Of a stretch of 64,000 nucleotides of DNA, positions 43,261 to 52,809 are shown in pieces. The first letter of the stretch is position 1; each line of letters begins with the position of its first letter. Below the pieces are notes generated by a model. It searched no databases. It was not told the origin of the DNA and saw only the letters and a list, made by a program, of their open reading frames with translations. Origin of the DNA: Marisalimonas sp016777705 (lineage in GTDB: Bacteria; Pseudomonadota; Alphaproteobacteria; Puniceispirillales; Marisalimonadaceae); assembly GCF_047717795.1 (NCBI RefSeq), contig NZ_CP159808.1, positions 868,001 through 932,000 on the forward strand, written 5' to 3'. A program made the position numbers and the translations under genes.

Positions 43261-45474
43261 ATGGATAACACCGAAATAAATGAAAAAAATATTAATCTAA
43301 CAAGTTTTTCTAAAGCAATTTCAGAACGATATTTGTCATATGCACTTTCTACAATCACCTCAAGATCTCTGCCAGATGTACGAGATGGTTTGAAACCTGT
43401 ACATAGGCGGGTTTTATTTGCTATGCGTCAACTTAAGTTAAATTATAATCAAGGTTATAAAAAATCTGCAAGAGTTGTTGGTGATGTCATGGGAAAATTT
43501 CATCCTCACGGCGATGGTGCTATTTATGACTCAATGGTAAGAATGGCTCAAGATTTTGCATTAAGGTACCCGTTAGTTGATGGCCAGGGTAACTTTGGTA
43601 ACATTGACGGCGATAACGCAGCAGCTATGAGATATACTGAAGCACGAATGACTAAAGCCGCTGAATTACTACTTTTAGATATAGATCAAAATACTGTTGA
43701 TTTTAGAGTTACTTACGATGACGAAGGGGAAGAACCAGTGGTTTTGCCTTCTGCATTTCCAAACTTATTAGCAAATGGTTCACAAGGGATTGCAGTTGGA
43801 ATGGCAACATCAATTCCCCCTCATAATATTTCTGAATTATCTGACGCTTTATTACATTTAATAAAATTCCCTAATGCATCAGATAGTACTATTTCTAACT
43901 TTGTTAAAGGACCTGACTTTCCTACAGGAGGCGTTCTTGTTGAAGCAAAAGAGTCTATTGAACTATCTTATAAAACAGGTAAAGGTGGATTTAGACTTAG
44001 AGCGAGATGGAATATTGAAAAACTTAAGGCCGGACAATGGCAAATCATAGTAACTGAAATACCCTACCAAGTTCAAAAAAGTAGGTTGTTAGAAAAAATT
44101 GCAGAATTAATGGAAAGTAAAACATTACCAATGTTATCTGATATTAGAGATGAGAGTACAGAAAGTGTAAGATTAATAATTGAGCCTAAAAGCCGAAATT
44201 TATCACCTGAAATGGTTATGGAAACACTGTTTAAAAAAACTGATTTAGAAACTAAAGTTTCATTAAATTTAAATGTAATAGATGAAAAAAATGTACCTGG
44301 CGTTAAATCTCTTAAAGAAGCGTTAAAATGTTGGTTAGACCATCGACAAATTATTCTTCAAAGGAAAAGTAAGCATAGACAAAAATTAATTGAAAACAGA
44401 ATTAACATTTTAAATGGTTATATAACTGTATTTTTAAATCTAGATAAAGTTATTCAAATCATAAGAGAAGAAGATAGACCTAAAGAAGTTCTAATTTCTT
44501 ATTTTTCTATTAATGAAATTCAAGCTAATGCAATTTTAGACATGAGATTGAGGTCTTTAAGAAAATTAGAAGAAATTGAATTAAAAAAAGAGTTAAATCA
44601 ATTACAAAACGAATTAAACAATCTAAATAATCTCTTATTAAATTTTGAAGAGCAATGGAAAATTATATATTCAGACATTAAAAATCTAAAAAAGGAATTT
44701 TTGGATATCTCAAATAGAAAAACAGATATTGGAGTGATGCCTGAGGTTGAAGATTTTAATGAAGATCAATTTATTGTTAAAGAACCAATAACAGTGATTT
44801 TATCAGAACAAGGATGGGTAAGAACACAAAAAAATCATATAGAGGACACTATAGAACTAAAATACAGAGAGGGTGATAAAGAAAAATTCAGAATACATGC
44901 TTTAAGTACTGATAAAATTGTTTTCTTTGCTGATAATGGAAGAGTTTTTTCAGTTTCTGCAAGTAAATTACCATCTGGCAGAGGTTTTGGAGAACCTATT
45001 TCTCTAACTATTGATTTAAAAGCTGATACAAAAATTATATCTTGTTTTCCTTTTTTTGATGGAAATGTCATTATAGCATCCGACACAGGGCATGGCTTTA
45101 AGACTTAGACTAAAAGTTTGATAGCGCAAACTAAATCTGGAAAACAAATTATAAATGTTAAAGGAGAAAACAAAGCTAAGCTGTGTAAAAAAATTGATGG
45201 AAATACAATTGCAGTTGTCGGTAATAATAGAAAACTGATTGTTTATTCTATTAAAGAAATACCAGAACTAAATAAAGGGAAGGGAGTTATTCTTCAAAGA
45301 TATAAAGACGGTACTTTATCAGATATTATTACTTTCAATTTTGAAGATGGCATTAGTTGGAAAATGAATGGTGGTCGTCACAGAGTTGAGAAAGAATTAA
45401 TGACCTGGCAAGGCAAAAGAGGTGGAGCTGGTAAAATGGTTCCAAATGGTTTCCCAAAGCCACCTTTGTTTTAA
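43261..45474 (+). pseudogene. parC: DNA topoisomerase IV subunit A, interrupted by an in-frame TAG
   Basis: The frame encodes ParC, the decatenating topoisomerase subunit. SLPDVRDGLKPVHRRVL, HPHGDGAIYDSMVRMAQDF and AAAMRYTEARMTKAA with the catalytic Tyr are intact, and the total of 737 codons is normal. However, codon 616 is TAG (45106-45108): GHGFKT-stop-TKSLIAQTKSGKQ continues in the same frame to TAA at 45472-45474, covering the last beta-pinwheel blades. Because only one base differs from a sense codon and the rest is well kept, this is probably a sequence error, a very recent mutation or a readthrough site. The start is ATG 43261; an earlier in-frame TTG at 43228 overlaps recO. Confidence 0.88.
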
Positions 45475-45586
45475 TTTTACTTCACTAGTTAAATACATTT
45501 AGTTAGTAAATTTTTTGTATGTGATTTAGATTAATTATATTAAATAAATATAACGATTAAGATTTTTAACAATGGAGGATTATTTA

Positions 45587-46687
45587 ATGAAACGTCGTGA
45601 TTTTATAGGTAAAGCAGGAATAGGATTAGCTTCAGGCGTAGCTGCAGCATCTACCTTATCAACTCCAGCTTTAGCCCAATCAAAAAAAACTATTACTATT
45701 GTGTCAACATGGCCTAGAGATTTCCCAGGGTTAGGTATTTCTGCTCAAAGGTTAGCTGCAAGAATTACTGAATTATCTAAAGGTGCTCTTACCACAGAAT
45801 ATTTTGCAGCGGGTGAAAGAGTTGGAGCATTTGATTCTTTTGACGAAGTTGCATCCGGAAACTCTACAGCTTATATAGCAGCTGATTATTACTGGAAAGG
45901 CAAGCATCCAGCTTTTAATTATTTCACATCAGTTCCATTTGGAATGACTACAGTAGAGCATAATGCTTGGACTAAATTTAATGGTGGTCAAGAATTATGG
46001 GATGAATTGTCTGGATCTTTTGGTATTAAAGCTCTTCCTGCTGGTGCAACTGGAACTCAAGCTGGCGGTTGGTTTAACAAGGAGATTAACTCAGCTGATG
46101 ATTTAAAAGGTTTAAAAATGAGAATACCTGGGTTAGGTGGTGAAGTTATGTCCAAATTAGGAGCTTCAACCGTTTCGTTACCTGGTGGTCAAATTTATGA
46201 AAACTTAGTATCAGGTTCAATAGATGCAACTGAATGGGTAGGACCTTATAATGACTATTTTATGAAGTTTTATGAAGCTGCTAAATATTACTATACGGGT
46301 GGAATGCATGAACCAGGTGGACCAATAGCTTTTGGATTTAATGCAAGTTTTTGGGGTACTTTAACTAATTGGGAAAAGGCACTAATAACTGCAGCAACAA
46401 TGGAAGAAAATGCTGCTCAATTTGAAGAGTGTATGGCAAATAATGGTAAATACCTTAAAAAATTAGTTAATGAGCATGGTGTACAAATTAAATCATTTAA
46501 TGATGATGTTTGGGATTCATTTGGTGAAGCTGCTGCTCAGGTATTTGAAGAAGTTAGAGACCATTCACCTTTGGCAAAGAAAATTGATGACTCTTTTCAA
46601 AAGAACTTAAGAGAAATTGGTGGTTCAATGGCAAATCTTGAAGGTGTCTTTCAAAGTCAAAGAAATAGAATACTTGGTATTATTTAG
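45587..46687 (+). CDS. TRAP transporter substrate-binding protein, TakP-like
   Basis: The 366-residue periplasmic protein starts with a Tat signal peptide (KRRDFIGKAG ... STPALAQ, cleavage near 31). The mature part is of the DctP type, close to the alpha-keto-acid binding branch (TakP): GLKMRIPGLGGEVM, LGASTVSLPGGQIYENL and IDATEWVGPYND. It would deliver a 2-oxo acid or similar carboxylate to the permease genes that follow. The ATG at 45587 is chosen because GGAGG lies eight bases upstream; an ATG five codons earlier contains that RBS. A hairpin separates it from the permease genes. Confidence 0.9.
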   Translation: MKRRDFIGKAGIGLASGVAAASTLSTPALAQSKKTITIVSTWPRDFPGLGISAQRLAARITELSKGALTTEYFAAGERVGAFDSFDEVASGNSTAYIAADYYWKGKHPAFNYFTSVPFGMTTVEHNAWTKFNGGQELWDELSGSFGIKALPAGATGTQAGGWFNKEINSADDLKGLKMRIPGLGGEVMSKLGASTVSLPGGQIYENLVSGSIDATEWVGPYNDYFMKFYEAAKYYYTGGMHEPGGPIAFGFNASFWGTLTNWEKALITAATMEENAAQFEECMANNGKYLKKLVNEHGVQIKSFNDDVWDSFGEAAAQVFEEVRDHSPLAKKIDDSFQKNLREIGGSMANLEGVFQSQRNRILGII

Positions 46688-46706
46688 TATATCTTAGATA
46701 ATTAAA

Positions 46707-46735
46707 AGAAGGCCAATTTTTTCTTGGCCTTCTTT
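46707..46735 (+). terminator. Intrinsic terminator/attenuator between TRAP binding protein and permease genes
   Basis: AGAAGGCCAA (46707-46716) and TTGGCCTTCT (46724-46733) form a perfect 10-bp stem with a 7-base loop, followed by a short T run. Its place 20 bp after the binding-protein stop and 40 bp before the DctQ start suggests partial termination, giving excess binding protein over membrane subunits. Confidence 0.8.
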
Positions 46736-46774
46736 ATGAAAGTATAAATTTTTTAGCTTGCTTGGTTTTTTTCA

Positions 46775-47761
46775 ATGATAAAAAATGATAAAGATTTTTT
46801 AATAAATAACTCTTACATTTTGTTTTTTAGAAGCTTTGGCTGGGTTATATTAAGTTTAATTCTCTGTTTTTTAATAAATAATATATTAGTTATTGGATTT
46901 GATTATCCTACTTTCTATAATATATTTACTAATTTTGATAAAAGTTCGTTTTTAATTTTATTTCTATACATCATTGGGATTTTTACTCCTATTTCTTTTG
47001 TACTTTTATCTTCTTCAAGTTCTTTAAGAATTGATGCAAAAAATCTTCATCATTTTAATGTTTATCTTATCAGAGCTTTTTTTTGGACAATTATATTTAC
47101 TGGTTTAATAGATTTCTTTATTGCCTTTATGAGAGTTGAAAAAATTTTACCTTTCTTGTTTGATGATTATTTAACTCGTGCTCTTGGTAGATCTATTTTT
47201 GTGGGTTTATACGTGCATATACCACTTATTATACTAGGTTTTGTTATAGCCTTTTTTACTAGAACTATGGGATTTACATGGTTAGCTTTGCTAATTGTGG
47301 TTGGTGAGTTGCTAATCGTAATATCACGATTTATTTTTTCTTATGAACAATCTTTTATGGGCGATCTTGTTCGTTATTGGTATGCAGCTTTATTTCTTTA
47401 TGCGTCAGCTTACACTTTATATGAAGATGGGCATGTAAGAGTGGATGTTTTTTATGCGTCTATGAAGAATAAAACAAAATCTTTTATTAATGCATTTGGA
47501 TCAATATTTCTGGGTGCTTCAACTTGTATAGCAATAATTTTTTTTGGATTAGACGGAAAGCGATCTATCATTAATAGTCCAATATTAAATTTTGAAGTTA
47601 CTCAAACAGGAACTGTAGGGATGTTTATAAAATATCAAATGGCAAGTTTTTTAGCTATTTTTGCTATAACAATGTTAATTCAATTTATTAGTTATTATTT
47701 TAAAAGTATTGCAGATTATAGGAATGAACCCATAATTTCTGATAATAATGAAAACAGTTAG
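46775..47761 (+). CDS. TRAP transporter small permease subunit (DctQ-type), extended
   Basis: A 328-residue membrane protein with about eight hydrophobic segments. The C-terminal half (SYEQSFMGDLVRYWYAALFLYASAYTLYEDGHVRVDVFYASM) matches the four-TM DctQ fold. The N-terminal half adds four further segments, so the protein is about twice the usual DctQ length. It supports the large DctM subunit in Na+-driven carboxylate uptake. It precedes DctM by 15 bp. Confidence 0.85.
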   Translation: MIKNDKDFLINNSYILFFRSFGWVILSLILCFLINNILVIGFDYPTFYNIFTNFDKSSFLILFLYIIGIFTPISFVLLSSSSSLRIDAKNLHHFNVYLIRAFFWTIIFTGLIDFFIAFMRVEKILPFLFDDYLTRALGRSIFVGLYVHIPLIILGFVIAFFTRTMGFTWLALLIVVGELLIVISRFIFSYEQSFMGDLVRYWYAALFLYASAYTLYEDGHVRVDVFYASMKNKTKSFINAFGSIFLGASTCIAIIFFGLDGKRSIINSPILNFEVTQTGTVGMFIKYQMASFLAIFAITMLIQFISYYFKSIADYRNEPIISDNNENS

Positions 47762-47776
47762 GCTCTAGGTAATAAA

Positions 47777-50440
47777 ATGGAATTATTATTTTTATTATTA
47801 CTAATTATTATCATGGCTCTAGCTCTTGGGTCAGGTTTTCCTGTGGCTTTCGCTCTTCCAGGATCAGCAGTTTTATCAATAGTTATTGCTGGCTTGTGTG
47901 GCTATTTCTTTGAAAACGACCCTTCTGCTTATTTCCATTCTGGAAGCCCATATCAATGGCTTTCAGCGGGTGTTACAAACCTAAGAGGTGTATATTGGGA
48001 AGTAGAACGTGACACATTAATTGCAATTCCGTTATTTATATTTATGGGCATAATGCTTCAAAGATCAAAAATTGCTGAAGACTTATTAGTTACAATGGCT
48101 CAACTATTTGGTAAAATACCTGGTGGATTAGGTATTTCTGTTGTTTTTGTTGGAGCATTATTGGCTGCTACAACTGGAATAGTTGGAGCAACGGTTGTTG
48201 CGATGGGACTGATTTCATTGCCTGCAATGTTAAGAAATAATTATTCTCCGTCATTAGCAACAGGAACTATAGCTGCATCAGGCACTTTAGGTCAGATTAT
48301 TCCTCCGTCAATTGTATTAATAATTTTAGCAGATCAGTTGGCATCTGCAACTGATCAAGCAGGTAGTATTAGAAAAGGACTTTATAAGGCATCAACTGGT
48401 GAAATTTCTATGCCATCTGTTTTTGATGTAACTTCTACTAGTGCGGGTGAAATGTTCTTAGGTGCGTTTGTTCCAGGTTTGTTATTGGTAGCTCTTTATA
48501 TGATTTTTATATTAGCGCTTGCTACTTTCTCACCTAAAACCGCTCCACCTGTTCCATATGAAGGTAGGATGGATAGAGATTTTTGGTTAAAAGTGATTAT
48601 TACTTTGTTTCCACCTCTAACTTTAATTGTATTAGTACTTGGTTCAATTATTGGAGGTATAGCAACTGTTAATCAAGCAGGAGCTATTGGCGCGGCTGGT
48701 GCCATCATAATGGCTGGTTATAGACAAACAATTAATAATCCCAAACAAGCTTTTTATCCTGCAATCATAATGTTTATCTCTCTCATAATTATATCAATAC
48801 TTTTGTATAACTTTGATATGAATATTAAATCAATTAAGAACGTTAACGAAGAAATTGCTATTTATATAGGACTTGTTGCTACTTTATCTCTTGTTATTTC
48901 TTTGATTTGGAGCGGTTGGAGATTATTAGATGTTAAGAAAACTTTAAATGGAGTTATGTTAGAGACAGCAAAAACCACATCTTTAGTATTTATTATTTTA
49001 TTAGGAGCTGCAATGCTGACAGCAGCATTTAGGGCATTTGGTGGCGAAGATTTAGTTAGAGACTTTTTAAACACGTTACCAGGTGGATTCTGGTCTAAAT
49101 TTATAATGGTGATGATAGTAATTTTTATACTTGGTTTTTTCTTGGATTTTATTGAAATCGCTGTTGTTGTTGTTCCTATAGTTGCTCCAATTTTGTTGGC
49201 TGATCCATCAGCTAATATTACTGCCGTCTGGCTTGGTGTAATGATTGGATTAAATATACAAACTTCTTTCTTAACACCGCCATTTGGATTTGCACTCTTT
49301 TATCTCAGAGGTGTTGCTCCGGCTATTGTGAAAACTATTCAAATGTATAAAGGCGTAATACCTTTTATACTTCTTCAATTATTTGCTCTTGGCATAGTTG
49401 GTTATTATCCTGCATTAGTTAATTATCTTCCTAACAGAGTTAGTTATCTATCTGATACAGCACCACCACCAAAAAATCCTAAAATTCAATATTGTTTAGA
49501 AAAATTTGTTTCAGATAAATTAAGCTTAGTAAACAACCCCACTATCATGGCACTCAAAAAATCAAAGGAAATTAATTTTACATTGTTACCTAATGATTTA
49601 GAAAAGAAAACTTTAAAATCGATTAATAATGGTTTTGTTGCTGTTTCTCTTCTTGATGAAATTAGTAAGGCAGAAGAATTACTAAATCAAGCATCTAGTA
49701 ATTATCGACCAAAGCTTTTTAAAGTAAGGCGAATTGAACAATTTGATAGAGAAATTAAACAGGAAATTAAAGCCTTAAATAATCAAATTGAAATAACAGA
49801 TAGTAATCAAGAAGTTATTATAGCTACTCTCAATAAAAAATTAGAAAATTTAAAATTGCAATCAAATTTATTAATGTCACAAATACCAAATACCTGGGAT
49901 AAGGATTATCAAACTTTTAATAAATTAGTTAAAAACGAAAAATTATTAAGGTCAAAATATCGAAGATCATCTGATCAATTTTATTCAGGTGTTCAAGACT
50001 TACTCATGATATTAAAAGGGAACCAAAAATTTTATAGTTTAGAAAATAGATTAAATAATTTTAAAAATAAATTATTAAGTGACCATAATAATACAAAACT
50101 AATTTTAAATGAAATTAAAAATTTAAGCAAAGAACTTTCGTCCGTAGATGATGGAGGAAAAATGAAGTCCTATTTACGTAAAATCAAAAGAAAAATTAAA
50201 AAGAAAACAGTTAAAATTGATCGTGTTATGAAAGACTTTGATAATTTGATTAAAATATATAATAAGAAAGCAAAATGGTTAGATAAAGCTGATTCTAAAT
50301 TAAGAAATCAAGTTCAAAGTTTATTAAATGAGACTGCTTATACAATAGGATCAAGAAACCAAAAGAAACTTCCGAGAGAAACTGCTTTATTTATAGCTAA
50401 GTGCAACTCTGGTCATAAAGATATTTCTTTAAATTTTTGA
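47777..50440 (+). CDS. TRAP transporter large permease subunit (DctM-type) with C-terminal coiled-coil extension
   Basis: The 887-residue protein begins with the DctM permease: GSGFPVAFALPGSAVL, IPLFIFMGIMLQRS, AATTGIVGATVVAMGLISLPAML, GTLGQIIPPSIVLIIL and the later SFLTPPFGFALFYLRGV, about fourteen hydrophobic segments to residue 555. It forms the Na+-coupled channel for the substrate brought by the TakP-like protein. From about 590 the remaining 300 residues are highly charged and helical, rich in Lys, Asn, Leu and Glu, with coiled-coil character, and would lie in the cytoplasm. That extension is unusual compared with a typical DctM of about 430 residues. GGT follows by 23 bp. Confidence 0.88.
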   Translation: MELLFLLLLIIIMALALGSGFPVAFALPGSAVLSIVIAGLCGYFFENDPSAYFHSGSPYQWLSAGVTNLRGVYWEVERDTLIAIPLFIFMGIMLQRSKIAEDLLVTMAQLFGKIPGGLGISVVFVGALLAATTGIVGATVVAMGLISLPAMLRNNYSPSLATGTIAASGTLGQIIPPSIVLIILADQLASATDQAGSIRKGLYKASTGEISMPSVFDVTSTSAGEMFLGAFVPGLLLVALYMIFILALATFSPKTAPPVPYEGRMDRDFWLKVIITLFPPLTLIVLVLGSIIGGIATVNQAGAIGAAGAIIMAGYRQTINNPKQAFYPAIIMFISLIIISILLYNFDMNIKSIKNVNEEIAIYIGLVATLSLVISLIWSGWRLLDVKKTLNGVMLETAKTTSLVFIILLGAAMLTAAFRAFGGEDLVRDFLNTLPGGFWSKFIMVMIVIFILGFFLDFIEIAVVVVPIVAPILLADPSANITAVWLGVMIGLNIQTSFLTPPFGFALFYLRGVAPAIVKTIQMYKGVIPFILLQLFALGIVGYYPALVNYLPNRVSYLSDTAPPPKNPKIQYCLEKFVSDKLSLVNNPTIMALKKSKEINFTLLPNDLEKKTLKSINNGFVAVSLLDEISKAEELLNQASSNYRPKLFKVRRIEQFDREIKQEIKALNNQIEITDSNQEVIIATLNKKLENLKLQSNLLMSQIPNTWDKDYQTFNKLVKNEKLLRSKYRRSSDQFYSGVQDLLMILKGNQKFYSLENRLNNFKNKLLSDHNNTKLILNEIKNLSKELSSVDDGGKMKSYLRKIKRKIKKKTVKIDRVMKDFDNLIKIYNKKAKWLDKADSKLRNQVQSLLNETAYTIGSRNQKKLPRETALFIAKCNSGHKDISLNF

Positions 50441-50463
50441 TGCTGGTATAGGTCATAGTAAAA

Positions 50464-52056
50464 ATGCAATCCTCAAAGATGTCATTCAAAAACATGATTG
50501 TTGCTCCTCATCATTTAGCTGCTAAAACAGGATCGGATATTCTAAAAGAAGGTGGCAATGCCATTGAAGCTATGATTGCTTCTGCAGCAATGATTTCGGT
50601 TGTTTATCCCCACATGAATTCAATCGGTGGAGATAATTTTTGGTTAATTTCAGAAAAAAACAATAATATAACTGCAATAGATTCTTGTGGTGGGGTAGCT
50701 AAAAATGCAAGTAGGGATTTTTACATAAACCAAGGTTATAAATCCATACCTGCTAGGGGTCCATTGGCTGCGTTAACTGTTCCTGGTGCTGTTGCTGGTT
50801 GGAAAGCAGCATATGACTTTAGTGTAAAGAATCTTGGTGGTAAATTACCTATCAGTAGATTGTTATATGATGCGGAGCAAACTGCTAATGAAGGAGTTGC
50901 AGTAACTAACACTTTAAAAAACAATTTAAATTCAAAATTAAAACAGCTTATTGATATTCCTGGATTTAAAGATGTATATCTCAAAAATGAAAAAATTCCT
51001 GAATTAGGCGATAAAATATTATTCCCTGCAATGTCAAAAACATTTTCAAATTTAATAAAAAATGGATTAGATGATTTTTATTCTGGCGAAATCTCAAAAG
51101 ATATTATATCAGATCTAAAAATTTTAGGCTCACCATTGACTGAATCTGATTTTATTAATTATAAGTCAACTTTTGTTAAACCTTTAGAATTAAAAGTAAA
51201 AGGAGCTAAATTATTTAATCTACCGCCTCCAACTCAAGGAGTTGCCTCTATAATGATATTAGGGGTACTAGAAAATTTAAACAATGTTTATGATAATGAT
51301 GTTTCTTTTATCCACAATATTGTAGAAGCAACGAAAGTTGTTTTTAAAATACGAGATAAGTATATTTGTGATCCTAAATATATGGAAAAAGATGTAAATG
51401 ATTTTCTTATCAATGATTTTATAAAAGATCTGTCTAAAAATGTTGATCCTAATATAGCTATGCCTTGGCCTGATGCTGCAGTTGGAGGTGATACTGTTTG
51501 GTTAGGGGCTTCTGATAATTATGGTAACTCTGTTAGTTTCATTCAAAGTATTTATTGGGAGTTTGGTTCTGGTTTGATTTTACCTAAGACTGGCATTACC
51601 ATGCAGAATAGAGGTGTTAGTTTTTCTTTGGATAAAAATCATTTTAATAAACTAATGCCAGGTAGAAAGCCGTTTCATACAATTCAACCTGCTTTAGCTC
51701 ATTTTGATGATGGCCGAGTTTTATCTTATGGAACAATGGGAGGAGAGGGCCAACCTCAAACTCAGGCAACTATTTTTTCAAGATATGCATATCAAAATCA
51801 AAATCTGCAAAAAGCAATTAACGAACCTAGATGGTTATTAGGAAAAACTTGGGGAGATGAAACTACATCTCTTAAAATAGAAAATAGATTTTCTAGTGAA
51901 ACCATACAAAAACTTAAAAAAACAGGTCATAATATTGAAATTGTTGATGATTTTGATGAAATGATGGGTCATGCTGGTGCAATTGTAAGACATTCTGACA
52001 ACTTAGTTGAAGGTGCATTTGATCAAAGAAGTGATGGGGCTGCCATAGGGGAGTAA
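50464..52056 (+). CDS. Gamma-glutamyltransferase-family protein
   Basis: A 530-residue Ntn-hydrolase precursor. N-terminal part: VAPHHLAAKTGSDILKEGGNAIEAMIA and NSIGGDNFWLI; the predicted self-cleavage and nucleophile site is at GGDTVWLGASDNYGNSVSFIQSIYWEFGSG, with Thr as nucleophile but WLGA where classical GGTs have THVS-like residues. It would hydrolyse or transfer gamma-glutamyl groups, or be a related acylase. No signal peptide is visible, so it seems cytoplasmic. It follows the TRAP genes closely, suggesting that the imported compound is amide-linked, though this is speculative. It converges with bpt (2 bp apart). Confidence 0.83.
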   Translation: MQSSKMSFKNMIVAPHHLAAKTGSDILKEGGNAIEAMIASAAMISVVYPHMNSIGGDNFWLISEKNNNITAIDSCGGVAKNASRDFYINQGYKSIPARGPLAALTVPGAVAGWKAAYDFSVKNLGGKLPISRLLYDAEQTANEGVAVTNTLKNNLNSKLKQLIDIPGFKDVYLKNEKIPELGDKILFPAMSKTFSNLIKNGLDDFYSGEISKDIISDLKILGSPLTESDFINYKSTFVKPLELKVKGAKLFNLPPPTQGVASIMILGVLENLNNVYDNDVSFIHNIVEATKVVFKIRDKYICDPKYMEKDVNDFLINDFIKDLSKNVDPNIAMPWPDAAVGGDTVWLGASDNYGNSVSFIQSIYWEFGSGLILPKTGITMQNRGVSFSLDKNHFNKLMPGRKPFHTIQPALAHFDDGRVLSYGTMGGEGQPQTQATIFSRYAYQNQNLQKAINEPRWLLGKTWGDETTSLKIENRFSSETIQKLKKTGHNIEIVDDFDEMMGHAGAIVRHSDNLVEGAFDQRSDGAAIGE

Positions 52057-52058
52057 GT

Positions 52059-52778
52059 TTATAAATACACCCATTCGTTATTATCTAAAATTTGCCCCGG
52101 TTTAAACCTAATTTTATAAGCCATGCTAGTAATTTGACTAATATAATAGCCTAAATATAAATATTTAAAATTATTCTTTTTTCCATATATTAAGCACTGA
52201 GAAATCATAAAATTTCCTAAACCTATTTGTTTATAATTCGGCTCAAAAAAACTGTAAACTGCTGACAAAGTAGTATCATTAACATCCAATAAAATAACAC
52301 CAATCAACTTATTATACTTGTCTCTGAATTCCATTAAAAAAGTTTTAATAGGCGATGTTTCAATCATAGAAACGAAGTCATCCTCATCCATATCAGCCAT
52401 TGATCCCCCATTATGTCTTTGGAATTGATATTTTTTAAAAAGATCATAATGTTCACGTGTGGCTTTATTTTCTATAATTTTGAAATTTACTTCACTTAAT
52501 TTTTTGTGAATTCTTTTCAAGCTTTTAGTGAGTTCAAATTTATCTATTACAACTCTATAAGATTTGCAAGCACTGCAATTGTCGCAAACTGGTCTATACA
52601 TCCAGTTCTCAACTCTTCTAAATCCATTTAACGCTAATTCATCTTGAATATCTACATTATGAGTAATATCAGTGGCAATTCTTTTCTCAACCTTACCCTC
52701 TAAATAAGGGCAAGGTGTCGCCTTTGTGAGCATATAAATAGGTTGTTCTAAAACACTTTTTGGTTTGATATCTATCAT
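52059..52778 (-). CDS. bpt: Leucyl/arginyl-tRNA--protein transferase, Bpt type
   Basis: This 239-residue enzyme adds Leu (or Arg) from tRNA to N-terminal Asp/Glu of proteins, marking them for ClpAP. Visible: TPCPYLEGKVEKRIAT, NGFRRVENWMYRPVCDNCSACKSYRV with the conserved Cys pairs, KKYQFQRHNGGSMADM and the acetyltransferase-like YLYLGYYI near the end. Length and motif order agree with bacterial Bpt/ATE proteins. It lies 31 bp downstream of hemB on the same strand. Confidence 0.9.
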   Translation of the reverse strand: MIDIKPKSVLEQPIYMLTKATPCPYLEGKVEKRIATDITHNVDIQDELALNGFRRVENWMYRPVCDNCSACKSYRVVIDKFELTKSLKRIHKKLSEVNFKIIENKATREHYDLFKKYQFQRHNGGSMADMDEDDFVSMIETSPIKTFLMEFRDKYNKLIGVILLDVNDTTLSAVYSFFEPNYKQIGLGNFMISQCLIYGKKNNFKYLYLGYYISQITSMAYKIRFKPGQILDNNEWVYL

Positions 52779-52809
52779 ATTTTTATATACGACTTATTGA
52801 ATAATAAAT

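Noticed and set aside
45106..45108. Stop-codon reassignment (TAG read as sense)
   Set aside because: Many intact genes here, for example rsh, lepB, tsf, pyrH and the ATPase, end in TAG at the expected family length.
45118..45474. Separate 118-residue gene after parC
   Set aside because: It lies in the same frame as parC and matches the ParC C-terminal pinwheel; it is the tail of the interrupted gene.
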